Shown: positions 50,401 through 58,630 of the stretch, one piece after another
Position numbering within the stretch: the stretch's first letter is position 1
Layout: each line of letters begins with the position of its first letter
NCBI GenBank assembly: GCA_039707655.1
Contig: CM077666.1
Coordinates: forward strand, 392,231,886-392,295,885
DNA: 64,000 nt
Reading direction: 5' to 3'
Source of the DNA: Elymus sibiricus
Lineage: Eukaryota; Streptophyta; Magnoliopsida; Poales; Poaceae
Notes under the pieces: generated by a model
The model's input: the letters and a program-made list of their open reading frames with translations, nothing else
What the model was told of the DNA's origin: nothing
Database searches by the model: none
Translations under genes and position numbers: made by a program

Positions 50401-53400
50401 GAATCATGTTAGCAATAGCTGCCTTTTTCGATTATGAAATTTGGCAGATGGATGTCAAAACAACGTTCCTTAACGGTTTCCTTAAGGAAGAGTTGTATAT
50501 GATGCAACCAGAAGGTTTTGTCGATCCAGAGAATGCTGACAAAGTTTGCAAACTCCAGCGATCCATTTATGGACTGGTGCAAGCATCTCGGAGTTGGAAT
50601 CTTCGCTTTGATGAGGTGATCAAAGCGTTCGAGTTTATACAAGTTTACGGAGAAGCTTGTATTTACAAGAAAGTGAGTGGGAGCTCTATACCGTTTCTAA
50701 TATTATATGTGGATGACATATTACTGATTGGAAACAATATAGAAATGTTGGAAAGCGTGAAGGAATATTTGAACAAGAGTTTTTCAATGAAGGACCTAGG
50801 AGAAGCTGCTTTCATATTAGGCATCAAGATCTATAGAGATAGATCAAGACGTTTAATAGGATTTTCACAAAGCACATACCTTGATAAGATTTTAAAGAAG
50901 TTCAAAATGGATCAGTCCAAGAAGGGGTTCTTGCCTGTTTTGCAAGGTGTGAAGTTGAGTAAGACTCAATGCCCAGTGACTGCAGGAGATAGAGAAAAGA
51001 TGAGTGTCATCCCCTATGCTTCAGCCATAGGCTCTATCATGTATGCAATGTTGTGCACGAGACCCGATGTCAGCCTTGCCATAAGTATGGTCGGAAGGTT
51101 TCAAAGTGATCCAGGAATGGAACACTGGACGGCGGTCAAGAATATCCTGAAGTACCTGAAAAGGACTAAGGACATGTTTCTCGTTTATGGAGGTGATCAA
51201 GAGCTCGTCGTAAAGGGTTACGTCGATGCAAGCTTTGACACTAATCCGGATGACTCTAAGTCACAAACCGGATACGTATTTATTCTTAATGGGGGTGCGG
51301 TTAGCTGGTGCAGTTCCAAGCAAAGCGTGGTAGCTGATTCTACATGCGAAGCGGAGTACATCGCTGCCTCGGAGGCGGCGAAGGAAGGTGTCTGGATGAA
51401 GAAGTTCATGACAGATCTTGGAGTAGTGCCTAGTGCGCTTAACCCAATGACTCTGTTTTGTGATAATACTGGTGCCATTGCTCTAGCCAAGGAACCAAGA
51501 TTTCACAAGAGGACCAGACACATAAAGCGACGTTTCAATTCCATCCGCGATTACATCAAGGAGGACGACATAAATATTTACAAAGTACACACGGATCTGA
51601 ATGTTACAGATCCGATGACTAAACCTCTTCCAAGGGCTAAACATGAACAACACCAGAACTGCATGGGTGTTCGATTCATTACAATGTAAATCACATAGTG
51701 ATGTGAACTAGATTATTGACTCTAGTGCAAGTGGGAGACTTGGAAATATGCCCTAGAGGCAATAATAAATTGGTTATTATTATATTTCCTTGTTCATGAT
51801 AATCGTTTATTATCCATGCTATAATTGTATTGATTGGAAACTCAAATACATGTGTGGGTACATAGACAACACTGTGTCCCTAGTAAGCCTCTAGTTAACT
51901 AGCTCGTTGATCAAAAGATGGTAAAGGTTTCCTAGCCATGGACATGAGATGTCATTTGATAATGGGATCACATCATTAGGAGAATGATGTGATGGACAAG
52001 ACCCAAACTATAAAAGTAGCATATGATCGTGTCAGTTTATTGCTATTGTTTTCTGCATGTCAAGTATCTGTTCCTATGACCATGAGATCATGCAATTCAC
52101 TAACACCGTAGGAGTGCCTTGTGTGTATCAAACGTCACAACGTAACTGGGTGACTATAAAGGTGCTCTACAGGTATCTCCGAGGGTGTCTGTTGGGTTGG
52201 CATGGATCAAGACTGAGATTTGTTACTCCGTGTGACGGAGAGGTATCTCAGGGCCCACTCGGTAATACAACATCACAATGAGCCTTGCAAGCAAAGTGAC
52301 TAAAGAGTTAGCCACAGGATCTTGTATTACGGAACGAGTAAAGAGACTTGCCGTTAACGAGATTGAACTAGGTATAGAGATACCGACGATCGAATCTCGG
52401 GCAAGTAACATACCGAAGAACAAAGGGAACAATATACGGGATTAACTGAATCCTTGACATAGAGGTTCAACCGATGGAGATCTTCGTAGAATATGTAGGA
52501 ACCAGTATGGGCATCCAGGTCCCGCTATTGGTTATTGACCGTAGAGGTGTCTCGGTCATGTCTATATAGTTCTCGAACCCGCAGGGTCTACACACTTAAC
52601 GTTTGGTGACGATTAGTATAGTTAAGTTATTGTGTTGGTGACCGAAGGTTGTTCGGAGTCCCGGATAAGATCCCGGACATGACAAGGATCTCCGGAAGAG
52701 TCCGGAGGTAAAGATTGATATATGTGATAATAGTGTTTTGATCTCCGGAAGGGTTCCGGAATTCACCGGAAGGGGTTCCGGGTGTTTACCGAAGTGTTCG
52801 GGTGCAGCAACACTTTATATGGGCCAAAGGGGTAAAGCCCACGAGGTATTGAAAAGTGCAAAAGGAAGTTTTGCTGCTGCCTTAAGCGGTACTACCGCTG
52901 GTAAGGCAGTACTACCGCGTAAGCGGTACTACCGCTTGTGTGAAGCGGTACTACCGCTCAAGCGGTACTACCGCTCGTGAGCGGTACTACCGCTTGTACG
53001 CGGTACTGCTGGAATCCGAGTTAGACTCTTTCCGTGCGGGCCAAACGACCTTGTGCGGGCAAAACCGACCTTGTGGAGGCTTTCTCTTCAAGTTTAGACC
53101 CCATGACTCAACATATAAATAGAGGGGCAGGGCTAGCACACGTGACAGATCAAGATTTCCCAAGCCGTGTGCCGGCAACCCTAACCCTCTAGTTCCTCCC
53201 GTCATAATCTCCGTAGTGCTTGGCGAAGCCCTGCAGAGATTGTTCCTCACCACCATCACCACGCCGTCGTGCTGCCGGAACTCATCCACTACTTCACCAT
53301 CGCTCGCTGGATCGAGGAGGTGAAGGCGTCATCAAGCCGTACGTGTGTTGAACGCGGAGGTGCCGTCCGTTCGGCGCTAGATCGTGTTTGGATCGAGGGA

Positions 53401-55484
53401 CGACTTGCGATTTGGATCGCGAAGACGTTCGACTACATCAACCGTGTTTCTTAACGCTTCCGCTTAGCGATCTACAAGGGTATGTAGATTCACTCTCCCT
53501 CTCGTAGATGCTCATCACCATGGATAGATCTTGCGTGTGCGTAGGAAAAAATTTGTTTCCCATGCGACGTTCCCCAACACTACTTAGTAACCATGGCATT
53601 TTGTACCTTTGGTTACTTCTCCTCTAAAAAATGGATCATAGCGGACAATGAAAGCTAATTCCTATTTGGGCATATTAACATGCAAGGCTCGCAAATTTGC
53701 ATGAATTTTATGTAGTTATTGTTTTGTTGCTCTAATGCACTTCTAACAGATAATCAAATTATATTGCCTTCAATTATTATGAGAAAAATCCCATCAACGT
53801 ATATATTCCTTTTTGATGTTGATGATGCATTCTAATTAAGCAAGTATGGAGACAGTACTAATTTTCCTGCTTTATATTATTTCATCAAAGGTTAAAAAAG
53901 TATCTTATATTTTGAGACGGAGGGAGTACATCTTATGATTCTATTATTTCTTGCTATGTAAATACTTATCCTATAGTGCTACAAATTCCCGCAGCAACGC
54001 GCGGGGTACCATCTAGTACTATAAGAGATGATCTCTTAGCACAATATGTCTCACCACATTTGCCGGAACATCTTGTTATTGTAGATAAAACTAAGAGATA
54101 ACCTATTGTAGACATGCTTTTATTGTCATCTCCAAATTACATGCAAGGTTTAAGATAAGATTGTCTTATCAACCACTGTACATGCCCTAAACATAACGCG
54201 CGAATGTGCAGCAGCATGCCATAGCGCACGACAGGCTGCGAGCCGTTGATCCACCTAGCTGAGTCATGCGCGTCATATAGATGCTGCAGGTGATGATGTC
54301 GTGCAGCGTGGCAGGGTACGCGCGCGTCACCGTTTGGGTGTTGTGCCGTACCGATGTCTTACGTCGAGCGGATAACGCTCCATATAGCTTAGTTTTCTTA
54401 ATTATTGGGTGCCAACTTTGAGCATAGTTCAAACCTGAGGAACCAACAAAACTCAAAATACAACAAAAATGTTGTTACTGTAACTGTTAAAATACTACTC
54501 CCTAAACGCTCTTATATTTCTTTACGGAGAGAGTAGTAAATTTGTACATGATTTGCACGTCATTTAAATATATAACGATGTGTAAAAAATACATTCCGAT
54601 ATTTATTTCCTTTCCTAGAATCATATTGGACAAGATCCAACTTGGTTCTTACCCTCTAGAATCCAGATTGTTCTCTGTCCCTTTTTTATTAGAGAATCAG
54701 ATAAGCATGTGGAAAGATGCTTCCGGAACACACGAGATGATAAGAGTTGGGGGTTCAGTTAGAAGGCGACATGGCATAATCCTAGGAGTTGAAAATTCTA
54801 TCCAACAGATGATAATGTTTGGATGGAGCATATTAAACGGCTAATATTTAAAGTTATTGGCACGCTATATAGTGGTACAGATATAGGAGTAGATGGTATA
54901 GATATGTCGAATATATGTATACGTGTTAGGCTGACCAGATTCTCTTTGCAGCCATTTGGAATCCCAATTGAGTGTCTGATACCACGTGGCGTTCCGGATC
55001 ATTCCAGAGACATGAAGCGTGTCCAAAGAAGCAGAGTACGTAGTACACTACTTTTGCCTATGTGCTAGCAATAATAGCATGTCATCACACATCGAGAACT
55101 TGCTAGACATCTATCTATAGTATTGTATTGAATGGAAACGGAACGACGGATAACAATGTTGGCTACACAACAAGTCTTCAGCGGTGAGGATGATACACGT
55201 CAACATACGGAGGGGAGGTTGCATTTGTGACATACCTCGGAGTAGATGTGGTCCGCCTGCGCCGACGAGCCCCTCGCCGGCAGCCCGATGGCGGCGCCGA
55301 TGTCCGCGACGGCGGGCTGGAGCTCCCTCAGCGACAATCTCCCGTCGCCGTCAGCATCAAGGTGCCGGAACTTGTTCTCCACGAACTTCGCGAACGCCTC
55401 CTTGTTCTCCACCAGCTCCCGGATGTCCGACCCGTCCAGCACCTGCGCGTTCTTCCTCCTCGCTTCCTGCTGGCCGCTCTGCAT
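38176..55484 (-). CDS. SCS: EF-hand calcium sensor, SnRK2-interacting (SCS-like), five exons
   Basis: Joined exons 55484-55236, 39391-39095, 38992-38774, 38669-38541 and 38412-38176 give 376 codons plus TAG. All four junctions are phase 0 with GT donors and AG acceptors. The start is the first ATG downstream of a TATA box. Residues 43-54 form one canonical EF-hand loop (DADGDGRLSLRE); a degenerate loop lies near 311-322 (NADDGKAVDEAE). The remainder is a conserved helical body with GLKRDPIMILRMDGED and IIVAHTENTFDG-type segments. Length and motifs match Arabidopsis At4g38810 (SCS), which, as I recall it, binds SnRK2 kinases and inhibits them in a calcium-dependent way in ABA and osmotic signalling. 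There is no signal peptide or membrane segment, so it is probably cytosolic/nuclear. Intron 1 is 15,844 bp and full of transposons. No lesion is visible. Orthology is by recognition, not by search. Confidence 0.9.
38541..38669 (-). CDS. SCS: SCS exon 4 (residues 256-298)
   Basis: Acceptor TTCCAG, begins LLDSVWGDVP, ends YGAVDQ before donor GTAATT. Exactly 43 codons. Confidence 0.9.
38774..38992 (-). CDS. SCS: SCS exon 3 (residues 183-255)
   Basis: Acceptor GATAG, begins VMEKIMEPAL, ends NKFEFDK before donor GTATCC. Confidence 0.9.
39095..39391 (-). CDS. SCS: SCS exon 2 (residues 84-182)
   Basis: Acceptor GTGCAG, begins VLNEFTHGKQ, ends PPASDSL before donor GTATCC. Contains Met112 (GMAAGLKRD), a candidate start for a short isoform. 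Confidence 0.92.
39428..40347. other. SCS intron 1, left part
   Basis: The Tourist-like left arm is at 39428-39640. The rest is unclassified; cttactatttaatgaagcc near 39752 could be the start of a Helitron but lacks the expected A^TC boundary. Confidence 0.35.
40357..40565 (+). repeat. Left TIR of the Mutator-like element, with TCGGCC/GGCCGA units
   Basis: The outer ~80 bp are A/T-rich. The inner ~125 bp carry about five copies of an inverted-repeat unit TCGGCC...GGCCGA spaced about 30 bp apart. The mirror copy is at 42884-43092. Confidence 0.9.
40712..40858 (+). promoter_or_regulatory. Array of TCCCGCC words with three E2F-consensus sites beside a TATA-like box
   Basis: TTTCCCGC at 40712-40720, 40741-40749 and 40797-40805 fits the E2F consensus TTTSSCGC. 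About seven further tcccgcc words lie between and after them. A TATA-like ctatataacc follows at 40851-40860. This is a candidate plus-strand promoter inside the Mutator-like element. Confidence 0.45.
40945..42307 (-). pseudogene. MuDR transposase, N-terminal part only
   Basis: ATG at 42307 (MSESVNLTVYYGPGNVRYNE), in-frame TAG at 42161-42163, then an open frame. After an acidic linker it has the MuDR N-terminal zinc-finger-like domain (GAMFDTKKKLKYAVIKWAMS, CVEAGCPGKVHGH, VVPHNC), a helical region (AKHIQRAVKVRWNYDIPYGK), and the beginning of the MULE catalytic domain, PPVMFVDGTFL, whose D is the first catalytic aspartate. It then runs straight into the TCCCGCC array: the other catalytic residues and the SWIM finger are absent. 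It belongs to the cut-and-paste transposase family but cannot be active. Confidence 0.88.
42777..42860. repeat. G-run and (GA)n tracts
   Basis: An 11-12-base G run near 42777-42788 and two GA microsatellites, near 42803-42822 and 42840-42858, lie just inside the right TIR. Confidence 0.85.
43102..44195 (+). other. SCS intron 1, sequence ending in a Helitron-like terminus
   Basis: No gene. Ends cctgctacaacgcatgcggg...tcttctag at 44165-44195, a diverged version of the termini at 34367 and 53986. Confidence 0.35.
44196..44653. other. SCS intron 1, A/T-rich, nothing recognised
   Basis: No ORF or element end apart from the Angela target site CTACT at 44649-44653. Confidence 0.5.
44654..46460 (+). 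repeat. 5' LTR of Angela
   Basis: 1807 bp. TATA box TATAAATA at 45995-46002. Palindromic AGCGGTACTACCGCT array at 45801-45890. Confidence 0.97.
45801..45890. repeat. AGCGGTACTACCGCT palindrome array, about five units
   Basis: Arms AGCGGTA and TACCGCT with a one-base centre, three perfect and about two degenerate units, about 105-195 bp upstream of the LTR TATA box. Confidence 0.95.
46462..46474 (+). promoter_or_regulatory. Angela primer-binding site
   Basis: TGGTATCTGAGCC, one base after the LTR. It matches the initiator-Met tRNA type with one change (TGGTATCAGAGCC is usual). Confidence 0.92.
46475..47710 (+). other. Angela untranslated leader
   Basis: About 1.2 kb between PBS and gag with no coding content, as usual for BARE-1-type elements. 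Confidence 0.75.
47711..51689 (+). pseudogene. gag-pol: Angela gag-pol polyprotein, two frameshifts
   Basis: Starts MARAVAPLNFNAFLEKAKLK. Gag ends with a zinc knuckle CFHCKGTGHWKRNC near 48460. Then protease (WVFDTGAVAHICN), the HHCC integrase finger (WHCRLGHIGVKRM, CEPCLMGK), integrase (HTDVCGPM, LRSDRGGEYL, NGVSERRNRT), RT (MDVKTTFLNG, ILYVDDILLIGN near 50705) and RNase H (ADSTCEAEYIAAS, FCDNTGAI). One frameshift is near 47975 in gag (GLEPG, then RRFERHGAYEMF in another frame), and one is near 49600 just after the integrase core. The three segments occupy three different frames. All catalytic motifs survive, so decay is recent. It acts in cytoplasmic virus-like particles and the nucleus. 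Confidence 0.95.
51729..51738 (+). promoter_or_regulatory. Angela polypurine tract
   Basis: aagtgggaga directly before the 3' LTR. Confidence 0.8.
51740..53579 (+). repeat. 3' LTR of Angela
   Basis: 1840 bp. It has lost two bases at its very start (cttggaaat instead of ctgttggaaat). Palindrome array at 52885-53010 with about seven units, two more than in the 5' LTR. Confidence 0.95.
53585..54016 (+). other. Helitron-like 3' terminus in SCS intron 1
   Basis: Continues 43102-44653 after the Angela insertion and ends cccgcagcaacgcgcgggg...atctag with a T following. It has a hairpin plus CTAG, as in Helitrons. A Stowaway-like end (gacggagggagta) lies near 53920-53928. Confidence 0.45.
54017..54187. 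other. Right arm of the Tourist-like element
   Basis: Ends cactgtacatgccc, the inverse of 39428. Contains gataagattgtcttatc, a short inverted repeat just inside the end. Confidence 0.5.
54191..55235. other. SCS intron 1, part next to exon 1
   Basis: No ORF of note. Holds a 36-bp internally deleted Stowaway remnant and the splice donor at 55235. Confidence 0.5.
54498..54533. repeat. Minimal Stowaway MITE remnant
   Basis: ctccct at the left and tttacggagagag at the right, flanked by TA on both sides (54496-54497 and 54534-54535). Only about 36 bp remain of a usual >80-bp element. Confidence 0.6.
55236..55484 (-). CDS. SCS: SCS exon 1 (residues 1-83)
   Basis: Starts MQSGQQEARRKNAQVLDGSD; no upstream ATG lies between the TATA box and this codon. 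It encodes the only canonical EF-hand (residues 43-54) and ends HIYSE before donor GTATGT. Confidence 0.9.
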
Positions 55485-55693
55485 CGTGTCGAGCTCCTTT
55501 ATATCACGATGAGAAGAAGAAGCTCCTAGTGGCAGCAATGGCGGCAGGTCCCTCGTGAACGCGACGCTGATGGGTCTGTGTCAGGATTAAGGTGGTCACG
55601 GGCTAAAACCACTTCTTTCTTTCTGGCCTTTAGCGTGTGAGGCTGTGAGTGACGATGGCGGCGGATCGGCTTGCCCTGTAGTTAGTTGGTCTT

Positions 55694-55703
55694 GTATTTA
55701 TAG
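55694..55703 (-). promoter_or_regulatory. SCS: SCS TATA box
   Basis: Minus-strand CTATAAATAC, about 210 bp upstream of the start codon. A transcription start about 30 bp downstream would give a ~180-nt leader without upstream ATGs. Confidence 0.75.
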
Positions 55704-56690
55704 GCCCGTGATACCTGACGAGCTATGGTTGTTGGACGGATAAGAGGGCTGTGCAACGTCACCCGATGGGAATGAGAGGCGGGGGGCACGTGTAGCCCTT
55801 TTTTATGCTTTTGCCGTCGCTTCTGGCTTGTCGGTGCTTGTTCTCTACGACCTGAGTACCTTTTGAAAAACGATAAATGATTGCCACATGTTGCTCTGAT
55901 CTTTTATTGGGGAAATAGAGAATTTATTTTTAGATAATAGGGTTACAATCAACTGGTAAGAATTTCTCAATACAAGATGGACCTCTTTAAAGCCAAACAG
56001 CATTATACGACTCAGTACGGCTGTAATTAGACAGACAATCTGTTAACCTATTCCGAAATCTAGTGAGCCTTCGGAGAATAAACTCCCGTCCTTCCATTGA
56101 AAACTTAATTTCCATTGCTAGATGACCATGTGCAGACCGTGATACGGTATCACCTGTTAAGATGGACAAAGCCTCCTTTACTCGAGCCGGCTTTGATCTT
56201 GTCGATAACAGTCAGAAGGTCTTCGTGCACGTTCCCCTAAGGATCATCACCTAGAGCCACAGTCGTCGCCGTTGAACCCTTGCATATCTAAAGCACCTGA
56301 CACAAAATCTCGCCACATGACGAGAAACCCTAACCTCACCGTCCCAAGAAGACGACAGAAATCTATGCCAGAGCTTCGTCGACTACATTCAGATGGACAA
56401 ACTCAAGGAGGATCGGAGCCCAAAAGACAAACTCGAAGAAGAAGGGCCGACATTCGCCCGAGCGCCGCAACTGCGAGGACTAAAAATCCCTAACCAAAAC
56501 TACTAACCGAAGCGAAGGCACCGGGATTCCCCTCCTCGCCACCGTCCACTGGAGCGGCAGGCAGAGGGGAGGAGAATCCAGGGGCTTGCCGGTGAAGTCC
56601 GGAGGGGAAAGTTTGCCTTGACCGCCTAGGCTTAGCGGAGAAAACAAGAGGAAGTCTAATTGACTGTAATTATTGATAAGTGTGTCTTCT
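55704..56690. other. SCS upstream region
   Basis: Contains the G-box at 55787. 55900-56660 looks like an unclassified repeat with no clear ends and no gene. Confidence 0.4.
55787..55792 (-). promoter_or_regulatory. G-box/ABRE-like CACGTG upstream of SCS
   Basis: A palindromic CACGTG with ACGTG core, in ggcacgtgtag context, about 85 bp upstream of the TATA box. bZIP factors of the ABA pathway bind this core, which fits an SnRK2 regulator. The link is inference. Confidence 0.5.
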
Positions 56691-56696
56691 GTAATA

Positions 56697-56943
56697 CTCT
56701 CACCGTTTTTATTTACTTCACATATTAGGTTTGTCTAAAGTCAAACTTTATAAACTTTCAACAAGTTTGTAGAAAAATATATTAACATACACACCACCAA
56801 ATCAATATCTTGGATTCATCATTGAATCATATAGATTTGTTATTGTAAATGTTCATATATATTTTTTTTACAAATTTGGTCAAGCTTTATAAAGTTTGAC
56901 TTTAGTCAAAGCTAATATGTGGAGTAAATAAAAACGGAGGGAG
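56697..56943. mobile_element. Stowaway MITE
   Basis: 247 bp with inverted ends ctctcaccgtttttattta and the inverse at 56912-56943 (ending aaaaacggagggag). TA precedes the left end; the right flank is CA, probably a mutated TA. Inner inverted words aaagtcaaactttataaa and its inverse are also present. It lies about 1 kb upstream of the SCS TATA box. Confidence 0.88.
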
Positions 56944-57219
56944 CAGAAGGTAAGGTAAATTCAACACAGATCACCAAATCGCTCCTAAATATATGGATCA
57001 GACAGCTCAAACATTTTCTACTATCAAACGGCAGTCATAAAAACTATTCGTACTATAGTCTGGACTACGGACGTCCGAAATCCCACAAACTAGAACCAAA
57101 CTCGACCCAATTTGAGCTTGTGAGGGCCACAGCTTGGCGCCTACGAGGGTGATGAAGGGAGGGGCAGGGGGCTCTGCAGTGGTGCGGGGTTGTGACAACA
57201 ATAATGGTGTTGCACCTTC
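56944..57219. other. Intergenic, nothing recognised
   Basis: Short stretch between the MITE and the truncated LTR. Confidence 0.5.
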
Positions 57220-58630
57220 TGCTACTTGTAGACTGCGTTGGTATTTCCCCGAAGAGGAGAGGATGATGCAGTATAGTAGAGATAAGTATTTCCCTCAGTA
57301 AAAAACCAAGGTTATCAATCCAGTAGGAGAACCAAGCAAAATCCCGTTAGTCGCACCTGCACACACAAAAGCAAACACTTGCACCCAACGCAAATAAGAA
57401 GGTTGTCAATCCTCTTAGCGGTTATTTGCAAGGATTAATTCTGATAGTGATAGATAGATAAACTAAAATACTAAATAAAATATAAAAGTAAACAAATTGC
57501 AGCAAAATATTTTTGGTTTTAATATATGATAAAAGTAGACCCGAGGGTCATAGTTTTCACTAGAGGCTTCTCTCTCGAATACATAGCATACGGTGGGTAA
57601 ACAAATTACTGTTGGGCAATTGATAGAAAATCAGATAATTATGACGGATTCATGGCAATGATCATGTATATAGGCGTCACGTCCGAGACAAGTAGACCGA
57701 CTCCTGCCTGCATCTACTACTATTACTCCTCCCATCGACCGCTACCCAGCATGCATCTAGGGTATTAAGTATGAAACAGAGTAACGCCTTAAGCAAGATG
57801 ACACGATGTAGACAAAGTAAACTCAAGCAATATGATTAAACCCCATCTTTTTATCACCTCTCCCGTTGCAAGATAAACCAATCTAGTTGGCCAAACCAAA
57901 TCGATAGATCGAAGAGAAATACAAAGCTATAATAAGCATGCATAAAAGAGTTCAGAGAAGACTCAAATATTTCTCATGAATAATCTGATCATAAACTCAC
58001 AATTCATCGGATCCCAACAAACACACCGCAAAAGAAGATTACATCGGATAGAACTCCAAGAACATCGAGGAGAACATGGTATTGAAGATCAAAGAGAGAG
58101 AAGAAGCCATCTAGCTACTAGCTATGGACCCGTAGGTTTGTGGTAAACTACTCACACATCATCGGAGGGGCAGCAAGGTTGATGAAGAAGCCCTCCGTGA
58201 TCGATTCCCCCTCCGGCAGAGTACCGGAAAAGGCCTCCAGATGGGATCGCGGAAGAACAGAGGCTTGCGGCGGCGGAAAGGTTTTCTCTTCTGTCTTTCT
58301 GGTATATTGAGAATATTTGGGAATTTATAGCGCTGGAATTAGGTCAGGAGGGGCTACGAGGGGCCCGCAAGCCTGGGGGGCGCGCCCTAACCCCCAGGGC
58401 GCGCCCTCCGAGCTTGTGGCTCCCTCGTGGCTCCTCTGGTCTTCTCCCGAAGCTTCGTGGGTCTCTTCTGGTCCAGAAAAAATTAATCCAAAGTTTTTTT
58501 TTCTCGTTTGGACTCTTTTTGATAATGATTTTCTGAAAAGATAAAAACAAGCAAAAAAACAGCAACTGACACTGAGCACTGGGTTAATAGGTTAGTCCCA
58601 AAAAATGATATATAATGGCATATAATTGCA
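57220..58630 (-). repeat. Truncated LTR of the non-autonomous gypsy family
   Basis: Begins tgctacttgtagactgcg, the inverse of the LTR end at 32915, and aligns minus to the LTR at 31356 until about 58630, where the first ~80-100 bp of the LTR are missing. It has no TSD, so it is a truncated rather than clean solo LTR. Confidence 0.9.

Larger units (their letters stand above)
44654..53579 (+). mobile_element. Complete Angela/BARE-1-type Ty1/copia retrotransposon (TSD CTACT)
   Basis: 8926 bp with LTRs 44654-46460 and 51740-53579, flanked by CTACT (44649-44653 and 53580-53584). The LTR start tgttggaaatatgccctag and end cgttccccaaca are those of Angela/BARE-1/WIS elements. It has a Met-tRNA-type PBS, a polypurine tract and gag-pol with two frameshifts. 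By eye about twenty substitutions separate the LTRs, plus one 36-bp array difference. It lies in SCS intron 1, antisense to the gene. Confidence 0.97.
39428..54187. mobile_element. Tourist/Harbinger-like ends enclosing most of SCS intron 1 (TSD TAA)
   Basis: Left end gggcatgtacaatggt at 39428; right end is the inverse of gggcatgtacagtggt at 54187. TAA lies on both outer sides (39425-39427 and 54188-54190), the target site of PIF/Harbinger/Tourist elements. I infer one short element, later split by Helitron-like, Mutator-like and Angela insertions. Two independent partial elements are the alternative. Confidence 0.45.

Noticed and set aside
55538..55538. Upstream start for the SCS protein at 55538
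   Set aside because: The codon there is TTG. The first ATG after the TATA box is at 55484 and gives the length expected for the family.
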